A stretch of 64,000 nt of DNA from an uncultured bacterium (GTDB taxonomy: Bacteria; Bacteroidota; Bacteroidia; Bacteroidales; Bacteroidaceae), in contig CAJMPR010000001.1 in NCBI GenBank assembly GCA_905215345.1, positions 62,001 through 126,000 of the forward strand, given 5' to 3'. The notes below the pieces were generated by a model, which ran no database searches, was not told where the DNA came from, and saw only the letters and a program-made list of their open reading frames with translations. Of the stretch, positions 52,361 to 60,955 are shown in pieces (within the stretch, counting starts at the first letter, position 1; each line of letters starts with the position of its first letter). Both the position numbers and the translations under genes were made by a program.

Positions 52361-53122
52361 ATGCAAACAACAGATAGTATTGTGATTATCCCTACCTATA
52401 ACGAACGGGAGAATATCGAAAATATCATCCGTGCCGTTTTCGCTTTGGAGCATGGTTTCCATGTACTCATCATAGAAGACGGGTCACCGGACGGTACAGC
52501 CGGTATTGTAAAAACATTGCAGCAAGAATTTCCCGACCGCCTGTTCATGGTAGAACGTAAAGGCAAATTAGGATTGGGGACGGCTTATATTGCAGGGTTC
52601 AAGTGGGCGTTGCAACATGCTTATGAATATATCTTCGAAATGGATGCCGATTTCAGTCATAACCCCAAAGACCTACCCCGCCTTTATCAGGCCTGTTCTA
52701 CCGAAGGTGCGGATGTGGCTATCGGTTCCCGATACGTGAGTGGCGTCAATGTGGTTAATTGGCCCATGGGACGTGTATTGATGTCTTATTTTGCTTCCAA
52801 GTATGTACGGTTCATCACAGGGCTGCCCATCCATGACACAACGGCAGGATTTGTTTGCTACCGTCGCGAAGTATTGGAAACGATTAACCTGGACGGTATT
52901 CGCTTCAAAGGATATGCATTCCAGATAGAGATGAAATTTACCGCCTATAAGTGTGGTGCTAATGTAAAAGAAGTACCGGTTATTTTCATCAACCGGGAAT
53001 TGGGCAGTTCCAAAATGAACAGCAGCATCTTTGGAGAAGCCGTATTCGGGGTAATCCGGTTGAAACTGAACAGTTGGCTTCATAAGTTTCCTCAGTTAGC
53101 AAAAACAAATAGTCAAGAATAA
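52361..53122 (+). CDS. Polyprenol monophosphomannose synthase-like GT2
   Basis: The 253-residue GT-A enzyme (ATG at 52361, MQTTDSIVI) has IIPTYNERENIENII, the DGSPDGTA loop and the metal-binding DAD of FEMDADFSHNP. GSRYVSG and FKGYAFQIEM are typical of dolichol-phosphate mannose synthases. It should make polyprenol-phosphate mannose or a similar lipid-linked sugar donor for periplasmic glycosylation; Bacteroides has general protein O-glycosylation. There are no C-terminal membrane helices, so it is peripheral. The pyrC gene follows after 28 bases. Confidence 0.9.
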   Translation: MQTTDSIVIIPTYNERENIENIIRAVFALEHGFHVLIIEDGSPDGTAGIVKTLQQEFPDRLFMVERKGKLGLGTAYIAGFKWALQHAYEYIFEMDADFSHNPKDLPRLYQACSTEGADVAIGSRYVSGVNVVNWPMGRVLMSYFASKYVRFITGLPIHDTTAGFVCYRREVLETINLDGIRFKGYAFQIEMKFTAYKCGANVKEVPVIFINRELGSSKMNSSIFGEAVFGVIRLKLNSWLHKFPQLAKTNSQE

Positions 53123-53150
53123 AATCATTCATCAACTATCCATTAAAGAT

Positions 53151-54509
53151 ATGAAAAGAACGCTGATACATAATGCCACGATTGTCAATGAAGGACAATC
53201 CATCCAAGGTTCCGTAGTTATAGAAGACGGACGCATCGCCGAAATACTTACGAACTGGAAACCTCTTTCGGCCCCTTGTGACGAAACGATAGATGCAACC
53301 GGATGTTATTTACTTCCGGGTATTATCGACGACCATGTACATTTCCGTGATCCGGGACTGACTGACAAAGCAGATATCTTAACGGAGAGCCGTGCGGCTG
53401 CCGCAGGCGGTGTTACCTCTATCATGGATATGCCGAATACCAACCCGCTTACCGTTACGCTGGATGCGCTGAATGCCAAGTTCGATTTACTGAATGAAAA
53501 GTGTATCGTCAACCATTCCTGCTATTTCGGAGCGACGAACAATAATTATACGGAGTTTGACAAACTGGACAAGCATCGCGTTTGCGGTATCAAGCTATTC
53601 ATGGGTTCCAGCACTGGTAACATGCTGGTAGATAAGATGAACAGCCTGCTGAATATCTTTAATGGAACGGATATGCTGATTGCCGCCCATTGCGAAGACC
53701 AGGAAACCATCAAGGCTAACATCGAGAAATATAAAAAGAAATATGGAGGAGCAGAAGATATACCGGTCAAAGAGCATCCGAATATCCGCTCCATTGCCGC
53801 CTGCTATACGTCGTCTGAATTGGCTGTCCGTCTGGCAAGAATTGCCGGAGCACGTTTGCACATCCTGCATGTTTCAACGGCTAAAGAACTGAAACTATTC
53901 ACGGATGAGCCTGTTTCAGAAAAGAATATTACCTCCGAGGCATGTATAGCTCACTTGATTTTTACGAGTTCCCAATATGGTCAATTGGGTGCACGGGTGA
54001 AATGTAATCCCGCCATCAAACGGAGGATAGACCGTGACGCCTTGCGTGATGCTGTTAACTCCGGTTTGATTGATGTCATCGCTACCGACCATGCCCCCCA
54101 TCTGCTCAGTGAAAAAGCAGGAGGTGCTTTGAAAGCGATGTCCGGCATGCCTATAATACAGTTCTCGCTTGTCAGTATGCTGGATTTGGTGGATGAAGGA
54201 ATCTTTTCCTTAGAAACTATTGTCGAAAAGATGTGCCATGCACCTGCACAGATTTATGGTATCTGCCAACGTGGATATATTCGGGAAGGTTATCAGGCCG
54301 ACCTGGTATTGGTACGTCCCGACTCTCCCTGGGAACTGACCAGCGACAAGATTCTGAGCAAATGCGGCTGGAGTCCGCTGGAAGGGCATACTTTCAACTG
54401 GAAAGTAGAAAAGACATTCGCCAACGGTCGCCTCATTTACAACGACAATGTGGTAGATGACTCTTATCGTGGTGAAGAATTGAGATTTGATTACGTAAAC
54501 AAATATTAA
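53151..54509 (+). CDS. pyrC: Dihydroorotase, class I
   Basis: The 452-residue amidohydrolase cyclises carbamoyl-aspartate to dihydroorotate in pyrimidine synthesis. The zinc motif GIIDDHVHFRDPG is at about residues 57-69, and IMDMPNTNP is the signature after it. Lys of CGIKLFMGSST, AAHCEDQE, LHILHVSTA and the catalytic Asp of ATDHAPH follow in class I order. It is probably co-transcribed with the upstream mannosyltransferase (28 bases) and followed by a hairpin repeat. Confidence 0.94.
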   Translation: MKRTLIHNATIVNEGQSIQGSVVIEDGRIAEILTNWKPLSAPCDETIDATGCYLLPGIIDDHVHFRDPGLTDKADILTESRAAAAGGVTSIMDMPNTNPLTVTLDALNAKFDLLNEKCIVNHSCYFGATNNNYTEFDKLDKHRVCGIKLFMGSSTGNMLVDKMNSLLNIFNGTDMLIAAHCEDQETIKANIEKYKKKYGGAEDIPVKEHPNIRSIAACYTSSELAVRLARIAGARLHILHVSTAKELKLFTDEPVSEKNITSEACIAHLIFTSSQYGQLGARVKCNPAIKRRIDRDALRDAVNSGLIDVIATDHAPHLLSEKAGGALKAMSGMPIIQFSLVSMLDLVDEGIFSLETIVEKMCHAPAQIYGICQRGYIREGYQADLVLVRPDSPWELTSDKILSKCGWSPLEGHTFNWKVEKTFANGRLIYNDNVVDDSYRGEELRFDYVNKY

Positions 54510-54510
54510 G

Positions 54511-54586
54511 TAATTATGAATTATAAATTACGAATTACGGCTGCGCTTTTACACTGTATAGTAATTTATAATTCATAATTTATAAT
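54511..54586. repeat. Intergenic long hairpin with CGGCTGCGC tip
   Basis: Arms of AATTATGAATTATAAATTAC and GTAATTTATAATTCATAATT flank a tip reading CGGCTGCGC...TGTATAG. It starts right after the pyrC stop. Confidence 0.65.
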
Positions 54587-54603
54587 CCCCCCTCTCCTCC
54601 ATT

Positions 54604-55494
54604 GTGGTTATAATTAAGTATAAAGTTCATGAAGTAAGCCCATACATTAACTGGATATACTTTTTCCATGCGTGGGGCTTTCAACCCAAGTTTACGGGCA
54701 TTGCCAACATTCATGGCTGTGATGCCTGCCGTGCTTCCTGGCTGGCAAGTTTTGCAACAGAGGATATTCCCAAAGCATCGGAAGCCATGCAATTATTCAA
54801 AGAGGCCAACAGGGTGCTTGCCCAACTGGACGAAAACACTACCATTCAATGTATCTTCAGGTTGTGTCCGGCAAATGCAGATGGTGACAACCTCATTATT
54901 GACAATACGGTTTTCCCTTTACTCCGCCAGCAAACGCCCCATCCTGACGGCAGCCCGTTCCTTTGCCTGAGTGACTTTATACGTCCGCTTTCATCGGGTA
55001 AAGCCGATACAATCGGGCTTTTCGCTTCTTCTATCAGTGAAGATACCGAAGGATATTATAAGGACGACCCCTATAAACATCTTCTTGCCCAGACCTTAAC
55101 CGACCGGCTTGCCGAAGCTGCCACAGAGAAAATGCACGAATACGTGCGTAAAGTAGCATGGGGATATGCACCGGATGAATCCCTTTCCATTCCCGATTTA
55201 TTGGTCGAAAAATACCAGGGTATCCGTCCGGCGGTAGGCTATCCGTCCTTGCCGGACCAGTCCGTTAACTTCTTGTTGGATGAATTACTCGATATGAAAC
55301 AGATAGGCATTACGCTGACCGAGAATGGAGCCATGCACCCGCATGCTTCTGTCTGCGGAATAATGATGGCACATCCTCAATCCCATTATTTTGCTGTTGG
55401 TAAGATTGGTGAAGACCAACTGGAAGACTATGCCCGTCGTCGTGGAAAGTCTGTTGAGGAAATGCGAAAATTCCTCGCTGCAAACTTAAAATAA
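54604..55494 (+). CDS. Stand-alone MetH activation (B12-dependent methionine synthase reactivation) domain
   Basis: The 296-residue protein is homologous to the C-terminal reactivation domain of MetH, which binds S-adenosylmethionine and remethylates oxidised cobalamin. GIRPAVGYPSLPDQ is the RxAxGYPxxPD SAM-binding block, and the YFAVGKIGEDQLEDYARRRG end is also typical. No catalytic MetH domains are attached or adjacent, so it works in trans or reactivates another corrinoid enzyme. The frame has only a GTG start at 54604, with no better ATG. Confidence 0.86.
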   Translation: MVIIKYKVHEVSPYINWIYFFHAWGFQPKFTGIANIHGCDACRASWLASFATEDIPKASEAMQLFKEANRVLAQLDENTTIQCIFRLCPANADGDNLIIDNTVFPLLRQQTPHPDGSPFLCLSDFIRPLSSGKADTIGLFASSISEDTEGYYKDDPYKHLLAQTLTDRLAEAATEKMHEYVRKVAWGYAPDESLSIPDLLVEKYQGIRPAVGYPSLPDQSVNFLLDELLDMKQIGITLTENGAMHPHASVCGIMMAHPQSHYFAVGKIGEDQLEDYARRRGKSVEEMRKFLAANLK

Positions 55495-55496
55495 TG

Positions 55497-55567
55497 TGCT
55501 AATATGCCAATGTGCTAATGCGTTGCGCTATGATGCCGCATGGCTATTAGCACATTAACATATTAAA
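55497..55567. repeat. Intergenic long hairpin with TTGCGC/TGCCGCATG tip
   Basis: Arms containing GTGCTAATATGCCAATGTG and CATTAGCACATTAACATATTA-type complements flank a tip GCGTTGCGCTATGATGCCGC. It starts at the stop of the preceding gene. Confidence 0.6.
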
Positions 55568-55626
55568 CTGTGATTTTTCTGTTCCTCTTACGACTAACAA
55601 AGTAAAAGCGATTCGAGATACAAAAC

Positions 55627-56112
55627 ATGGAGAATATAGAACAAGAGTTTCTATCGGTTATACGGGAGTATGAGCGTGTCATCTACAAGGTGTGTTATTT
55701 ATACACCACGCCTAACGCCACCCTCAATGACCTGTACCAGGAAGTGGTGCTCAACATTTGGAAAGCATTTCCCAAGTTCAGACGGGAATGCAAAGTTTCG
55801 ACATGGATTTACCGTATCGCTTTGAATACCTGTATCAGCTTTATACGGAAAGAGAGGAACATACCTGAAATCGTAACTCTCACACAGGAAGCCGACCGTA
55901 CCGAAGAAGATGATGAAACCCAACAGATGCTGCGGCAACTCTACCGGATGATAAATCGACTGGGACAACTGGAGAAGTCAATCATCCTGCTTTATCTGGA
56001 AGAAAAAAGCTATGAGGAGATTGCTGAAATCACCGGTCTGACCGTAACTAATGTGGCTACCAAACTCAGCCGCATTAAAGACAAACTAAAAAAAATGAAC
56101 AAGGAGGAATAA
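55627..56112 (+). CDS. ECF-type RNA polymerase sigma factor
   Basis: The 161-residue protein has sigma region 2 (YLYTTPNATLNDLYQEVVLN, then IWKAFPKFRR and STWIYRIALNTC) and region 4 with the helix-turn-helix YEEIAEITGLTVTNVATKLSRIK. It is followed after 3 bases by a membrane protein that could act as its anti-sigma factor and then by a metallophosphoesterase. The regulon is unknown. The promoter upstream does not match the housekeeping consensus, which would fit autoregulation. Confidence 0.9.
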   Translation: MENIEQEFLSVIREYERVIYKVCYLYTTPNATLNDLYQEVVLNIWKAFPKFRRECKVSTWIYRIALNTCISFIRKERNIPEIVTLTQEADRTEEDDETQQMLRQLYRMINRLGQLEKSIILLYLEEKSYEEIAEITGLTVTNVATKLSRIKDKLKKMNKEE

Positions 56113-56115
56113 TAT

Positions 56116-56742
56116 ATGGAACTGGATGAACTAAAGAAATCATGGAATGCATTGGATGCACAGTTGCAAAAAGAACCGATTGCAGATGAAAAACAGATAA
56201 AGGAACTGATTACGAGTTATAAAGCAAATACTCGCAAAAGCCTGGGATTTATTTCCGGTCTTCAGCGTCTTTCTATCGGTGTCGGAGCGTTAGGATTGAT
56301 TGCTCTTTTGCTAATATGGCTGGCACTACCTATATTACTGCCTGATGAGCATATACAAAGCAAGATAGCTGCTTTTATCGGATTTATCGCTGTCAGCATT
56401 ATTGGCGGCATGTGGTGGGACTGGAAAACCTATCGTTGGAGTAAAGGAACTTTAATTGATGAGATGCCGGTGGCGCAAGTCAGCCGACGTATAACCACTT
56501 TCCGTCAATGGACTAAATTTGAAGTTATCGCCATCTCCGTATGGGTTATACTGTTCAACATACTAAATTATTGGGTAATGGAATATCACCGTGAATCTGC
56601 CGGAGTTCAAGCCGTATTGATTACCGCCTTTGTCATATTCGATGTGCTCATTATCTATCTGCTATATAAGAAGTTAATTTATAAACATCTGAATAACATT
56701 AAAAAGAATATAGAAGAACTGGAAGATATATGCACCGAATAA
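56116..56742 (+). CDS. Four-helix membrane protein, possible anti-sigma factor
   Basis: The 208-residue protein has a soluble N terminus (about 1-50: LDELKKSWNALDAQLQKE) followed by four transmembrane helices (about 53-75, 84-101, 136-154 and 166-186) and a charged C terminus. I did not recognise the family by its helices. The N-terminal helical segment and position just after the ECF gene are what a membrane anti-sigma factor would show. Its end overlaps the next gene by 13 bases. Confidence 0.7.
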   Translation: MELDELKKSWNALDAQLQKEPIADEKQIKELITSYKANTRKSLGFISGLQRLSIGVGALGLIALLLIWLALPILLPDEHIQSKIAAFIGFIAVSIIGGMWWDWKTYRWSKGTLIDEMPVAQVSRRITTFRQWTKFEVIAISVWVILFNILNYWVMEYHRESAGVQAVLITAFVIFDVLIIYLLYKKLIYKHLNNIKKNIEELEDICTE

Positions 56743-57959
56743 CTCTGATTCTCCTTCTTTTCCTGCTCCTTCCGGATATGTACATCTATCTGGTGTACAT
56801 TGTCAGGAAAACACGCAATATCGTTTGGCGTGGTCTTTACTGGTTTCCTACCGTAGTACTGGTAACCATATACTTATATTACATCTATATGACGGGAGAC
56901 AATGCGCTCTCGCATCATCCGCAAAGTATCGGCCGGTTGGCGGTAGCCATCATGTTATTTGCCGTCCCCAAGATACTGTTCATGCTTAGTTCATTACTCG
57001 GTATATTACTCAGAGGACTCGCCCGTTGCCTGTCATTCTTGATATACCGTACTCCTTTCATGTCCCCACGCACTCCTTTCGTTATCCATCGTTTGCCATT
57101 TACCATTCTCGGATCGCTACTGGCTATCGTCAGTTTTGCCAATATTCTTTACGGAGCGATTGCAGGTATCACCCGCTTTGAGGTGAAAGAAGTGGAGTAC
57201 TGTTCCGCCAACCTCCCCAAAGGTTTTGACGGCTATCGCATTGTTCAAATTTCAGATATACACATCGGAAGTTGGCAAGGAAATCCCGAAGCCATTCAAT
57301 GCTTAGTAAACCTCATCAACGAGCAAAAGCCCGACCTTATCGTCTTTACCGGTGACTTGGTAAACCAACAAAGTCATGAATTAGATGATTTTGAAAAAGC
57401 TCTCTCCCAACTACATGCTCCCGATGGAGTATATTCCATCCTCGGCAACCATGATTACGGGACTTATTACCGTTGGAATAACCGACAGGAAGAAGTTGAT
57501 AATCTTGATTATCTGCTCAGACGGCAAGCAGCGATGAATTGGAAAATGCTCAACAATGAACATGCCATTCTATACCATAAAGGCGACAGTATAGCTCTCA
57601 TCGGGGTAGAAAATGACGGAGAACCACCTTTCTCGCAACACGCCGATCTTCCGCATGCAATGAAAGGTACGGAAGGGATGTTCCGCATCTTACTGAGCCA
57701 TAATCCTACTCATTGGAGAAGGGAAGTATTACCCGCTTCGGATATCGAACTAACCCTATCCGGACATACACATGCCATGCAGATGGAAATCTTCGGACAC
57801 TCACTGTCAGCTCTTAAATATCCCGAATGGTCAGGTATGTATTATGAAGGAGAGCGTGCGCTGTATGTCAATATCGGTATCGGATATGTAGGTTTACCCT
57901 TCCGCTTCGGTGCATGGCCTGAAATCACTGTAATAAAATTAGTTCGCCAAAACAAGTGA
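56730..57959 (+). CDS. Membrane-anchored metallophosphoesterase
   Basis: The 409-residue protein has four N-terminal hydrophobic segments (about 1-150) and a cytoplasm- or periplasm-facing calcineurin-like domain. All metal motifs are present: ISDIHIGSW (DxH), TGDLVNQ (GDxx), LGNHDYG (GNHD), LSHNP and SGHTHAMQ (GHTH). The family includes YkuE/YaeI-type hydrolases that act on lipid phosphates such as UDP-diacylglucosamine; the substrate here is not evident. It is the third gene of the ECF operon and overlaps the membrane protein by 13 bases. Confidence 0.88.
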   Translation: MHRITLILLLFLLLPDMYIYLVYIVRKTRNIVWRGLYWFPTVVLVTIYLYYIYMTGDNALSHHPQSIGRLAVAIMLFAVPKILFMLSSLLGILLRGLARCLSFLIYRTPFMSPRTPFVIHRLPFTILGSLLAIVSFANILYGAIAGITRFEVKEVEYCSANLPKGFDGYRIVQISDIHIGSWQGNPEAIQCLVNLINEQKPDLIVFTGDLVNQQSHELDDFEKALSQLHAPDGVYSILGNHDYGTYYRWNNRQEEVDNLDYLLRRQAAMNWKMLNNEHAILYHKGDSIALIGVENDGEPPFSQHADLPHAMKGTEGMFRILLSHNPTHWRREVLPASDIELTLSGHTHAMQMEIFGHSLSALKYPEWSGMYYEGERALYVNIGIGYVGLPFRFGAWPEITVIKLVRQNK

Positions 57960-57977
57960 CAAGACATAAAAAACGTC

Positions 57978-57985
57978 TATCTTTG
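57978..57985 (+). promoter_or_regulatory. -7 element of the plsC gene
   Basis: TATCTTTG matches TAnnTTTG; start near 57992, 15 bases before the ATG. No TTTG box at the right spacing. Confidence 0.5.
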
Positions 57986-58006
57986 TAGAAATAAAATCCA
58001 ACACCT

Positions 58007-58768
58007 ATGAAGATACTCTATAATATTTATCAGGTTTGCATTGCTTTGCCCATTCTTTTGGTACTGACTATTCTCACAGCTTTGGTTACAATTGTCGGTT
58101 CGTTACTGGGTGGTGCACATATATGGGGATATTATCCCGGCAAAATCTGGTCACAACTCATATGTTACCTGCTACTCATTCCGGTAAAAGTACGCGGACG
58201 GGAAAAACTACATAAACACACTTCCTATGTATTCGTACCCAATCATCAGGGTTCATTCGATATATTCCTGATTTATGGTTTTCTGGGAAGAAACTTCAAA
58301 TGGATGATGAAGAAAAGCCTGCGAAAACTACCGTTCGTAGGGAAAGCCTGTGAAAGTGCCGGACATATTTTTGTAGACCGTTCCAGTCCCCGAAAGGTAC
58401 TGGCAACAATGAAGCAAGCAGAATCTTCGCTTAAAGATGGGGTATCATTGGTAGTATTTCCCGAAGGAGCACGTACTTTCAGTGGACACATGGGATATTT
58501 CAAGAGAGGTGCTTTCCAGTTGGCAGACGAACTTCAACTGGCCGTAGTACCCGTTACCATCGACGGTTCTTTCGAAATTTTACCCCGTACCGGCAAGTGG
58601 ATACGTCGTCACCGCATGATATTGACTATTCACGAGCCCATTCCACCTAAAGGACAAGGTATGGAAAACATCAAAGCAACAATGGCAGAAGCTTATACAG
58701 CCGTTGAAAGTGCTTTACCTGAAAAGTATCAGGGAATGGTTAAGAATGAAGACCAGGAACAAGTATAA
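58007..58768 (+). CDS. plsC: 1-acyl-sn-glycerol-3-phosphate acyltransferase
   Basis: The 253-residue enzyme makes phosphatidic acid from lysophosphatidic acid at the inner membrane. Two N-terminal hydrophobic stretches (about 8-32 and 40-63) precede the catalytic NHQGSFD (HX4D) near residue 80. FVDRSSPRK and VVFPEGARTFSG are the substrate and third motifs. It is the standard-size PlsC of the window, unlike the short homologue at 37286. It has its own -7 element, so it is separate from the ECF operon. Confidence 0.9.
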   Translation: MKILYNIYQVCIALPILLVLTILTALVTIVGSLLGGAHIWGYYPGKIWSQLICYLLLIPVKVRGREKLHKHTSYVFVPNHQGSFDIFLIYGFLGRNFKWMMKKSLRKLPFVGKACESAGHIFVDRSSPRKVLATMKQAESSLKDGVSLVVFPEGARTFSGHMGYFKRGAFQLADELQLAVVPVTIDGSFEILPRTGKWIRRHRMILTIHEPIPPKGQGMENIKATMAEAYTAVESALPEKYQGMVKNEDQEQV

Positions 58769-58816
58769 ATGAAGAATTATGGCTGCGCAATCATGCCGCA
58801 TAGTAATTCTTCATTC
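58769..58816. repeat. Intergenic hairpin with GGCTGCGC/TGCCGCATAG tip
   Basis: GAAGAATTAT and AGTAATTCTTC arms flank TGGCTGCGCAATCATGCCGC. It lies between convergent plsC and the lipoprotein gene and resembles the hairpins at 54511 and 55497. Confidence 0.65.
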
Positions 58817-58823
58817 TTCATTT

Positions 58824-59552
58824 TCAATTTCCTCCCATCCGTCGACGTTCTTCAATCAACTGCATATTTTCTTTGGCTTTCGTAAGATAATCCCTCACGA
58901 ACTGATTATTCTTAAACGTCTGGGGAGCAGTTCTCATGATGTCCTCAATCTGTGGAGTCATGATAGGATATGGCAATGAACTGTACACCATCATAAAGAC
59001 GCTGGGACCAAGTACATTCTCATAGTTATCGATAATAAACGTCTTAACGTAGTCGTTCATCTCTTTTACAAGCGATTCACCCTCTTTGGTTAATTCTCTG
59101 CGAACATCTTCCAGATTGGCACCATCCAATACCATACGCGCTTCTTTCCGGTCAAGCTCTTCTATCTGAATTTCCATTGCATTCCGCTTATCAATAAACT
59201 CATACAACTGGTTATTGAGCAAAGTTCCTTTGGCCGATAACTGAGTATTCGAAATGGAAACTTCAATCTTACCATCTTCCAGTACCAAAGGCATAATCCC
59301 TTCATTATTCATATAAAGGGTTACCATCATAACTGAATCGACAGGACCTTTCATCGAGAAAAGGCCATGAATCACTTCCGCCGAGTCAACGGCTATCCAT
59401 TGACCATCCTTAAGAGTTTTGAGAAATAGCATTTTCCCGTCGAGACTTGTTACCGAGGAGCTACCCTCAATCTTATACTTACGGGCGCAAGAGGTAAAAA
59501 ACACGAGCAAAAGCAAAAGAGGCAAAATACGGTTTACACTCATTCTAATCAT
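58824..59552 (-). CDS. DUF4369-type lipoprotein
   Basis: The 242-residue protein has a lipobox signal (LLLLLVFFTSC, Cys at about residue 22). An N-terminal DUF4369-like beta domain (YKIEGSSSVTSLDGKMLFLK and on, to about residue 115) and a helical C-terminal half follow. In longer relatives a thioredoxin-like domain comes after DUF4369, but here no CxxC is present and the C terminus is all-helical. It is anchored in the envelope; its function is unknown. Confidence 0.75.
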   Translation of the reverse strand: MIRMSVNRILPLLLLLVFFTSCARKYKIEGSSSVTSLDGKMLFLKTLKDGQWIAVDSAEVIHGLFSMKGPVDSVMMVTLYMNNEGIMPLVLEDGKIEVSISNTQLSAKGTLLNNQLYEFIDKRNAMEIQIEELDRKEARMVLDGANLEDVRRELTKEGESLVKEMNDYVKTFIIDNYENVLGPSVFMMVYSSLPYPIMTPQIEDIMRTAPQTFKNNQFVRDYLTKAKENMQLIEERRRMGGN

Positions 59553-59581
59553 GCAGGAAACGATTTATGAATTACACGCAG

Positions 59582-59589
59582 CAAAGGTA
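59582..59589 (-). promoter_or_regulatory. -7 element of the DUF4369 lipoprotein gene
   Basis: The minus strand reads TACCTTTG, matching TAnnTTTG, about 30 bases upstream of the start codon. Confidence 0.45.
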
Positions 59590-59642
59590 TTAATATTCCT
59601 TATAAACCGGATAGAAAGAAAGGAATTTTCATTTGGTTTACG

Positions 59643-59650
59643 TATTTTTG
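59643..59650 (+). promoter_or_regulatory. -7 element of the anSME gene
   Basis: TATTTTTG matches TAnnTTTG, 36 bases upstream of the ATG at 59686. Confidence 0.45.
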
Positions 59651-59685
59651 CACAATCGTAAATAATAAAAATAGAAAAAATATAC

Positions 59686-60915
59686 ATGTCAACTTATGCA
59701 CCTTTTGCCAAACCTCTCTATGTAATGCTGAAATCCGTAGGGGCCGTATGCAATCTGGCATGCGATTACTGCTATTATCTGGAGAAGGCAAAACTATATA
59801 CCGACAACCCTAAACATGTGATGAGCGAGGAACTTCTGGAAAAGTTCATTGAAGAATATATCAACTCGCAAACCATGCCGCAAGTATTGTTCACATGGCA
59901 TGGAGGAGAAACATTAATGCGCCCCTTATCTTTTTACAAACGGGCCATGGAGTTGCAAAAGAAGTATGCCAACGGACGAACTATCGACAACTGTATCCAG
60001 ACGAACGGAACCTTGCTTACCGATGAATGGTGTGAATTTTTCAAAGAGAATAATTGGTTGGTAGGTGTATCTATCGACGGTCCTCAGGAGTTCCATGACG
60101 AATACCGCAAGAACAAACAGGGCAAGCCCTCCTTTGTCAAAGTTATGCAAGGCATCAATCTTTTGAAAAAACACGATGTGGAATGGAACGGTATGGCGGT
60201 AGTCAATGATTTCAATGCCGATTATCCACTCGATTTTTATAATTTCTTCAAAGAACTGGGATGTCATTATATCCAGTTTGCTCCCATTGTAGAACGCATT
60301 ACTCCGCACCAGGACGGAAGACACCTCGCATCACTGGCCGATAAAGAAAAAGCAACGGAACTTGCCGACTTTTCCGTCAGTCCCGCACAATGGGGAAATT
60401 TCCTTTGCACCTTGTTCGACGAATGGGTGAAACAGGATGTAGGAACCTATTATATACAGCTTTTCGATTCTACCCTTGCCAATTGGATAGGCGAGCAGCC
60501 GGGTGTTTGTTCCATGGCAAAGACCTGCGGACACGCGGGAGTAATGGAATTCAACGGAGATGTATATGCTTGCGACCACTTTGTGTTCCCCGAATATAAA
60601 CTGGGTAATATCTATCAGAAAACACTGGTGGAAATGATGTACAGTGAAAAGCAGCAGGAATTCGGCCTGATGAAACAAAAATCACTTCCTACCCAATGCA
60701 GGGAATGTGAGTGGCTATTTGCCTGCAACGGGGAGTGCCCCAAAAACCGCTTTGCCCATACTGCCAGCGGAGAACCCGGTTTGAACTACCTGTGTGCCGG
60801 TTACCATAAATTCTTTAAACACGTTGCCCCTTACATGGATTACATGAAACAGGAACTGATGAACCAACGTCCGCCGGCTAATGTCATGGATGCCATTAAA
60901 AAAGGAGAACTCTGA
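59686..60915 (+). CDS. Anaerobic sulfatase-maturating enzyme (radical SAM)
   Basis: The 409-residue enzyme converts the active-site Cys or Ser of sulfatases to formylglycine without oxygen. The radical SAM cluster is C22, C26 and C29 (CNLACDYCYY). FTWHGGETLMRPL is a signature stretch, and the C-terminal SPASM domain carries further cysteines (QCRECEWLFACNGECPKNRF and others) for two auxiliary clusters. It corresponds to the Bacteroides chuR/anSME gene required for growth on sulfated host glycans. It is followed after 40 bases by the S46 peptidase and may be co-transcribed with it. Confidence 0.92.
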   Translation: MSTYAPFAKPLYVMLKSVGAVCNLACDYCYYLEKAKLYTDNPKHVMSEELLEKFIEEYINSQTMPQVLFTWHGGETLMRPLSFYKRAMELQKKYANGRTIDNCIQTNGTLLTDEWCEFFKENNWLVGVSIDGPQEFHDEYRKNKQGKPSFVKVMQGINLLKKHDVEWNGMAVVNDFNADYPLDFYNFFKELGCHYIQFAPIVERITPHQDGRHLASLADKEKATELADFSVSPAQWGNFLCTLFDEWVKQDVGTYYIQLFDSTLANWIGEQPGVCSMAKTCGHAGVMEFNGDVYACDHFVFPEYKLGNIYQKTLVEMMYSEKQQEFGLMKQKSLPTQCRECEWLFACNGECPKNRFAHTASGEPGLNYLCAGYHKFFKHVAPYMDYMKQELMNQRPPANVMDAIKKGEL

Positions 60916-60955
60916 CAATCAACTAATAAAATCATATAGTTAAACAGAAAATAAG

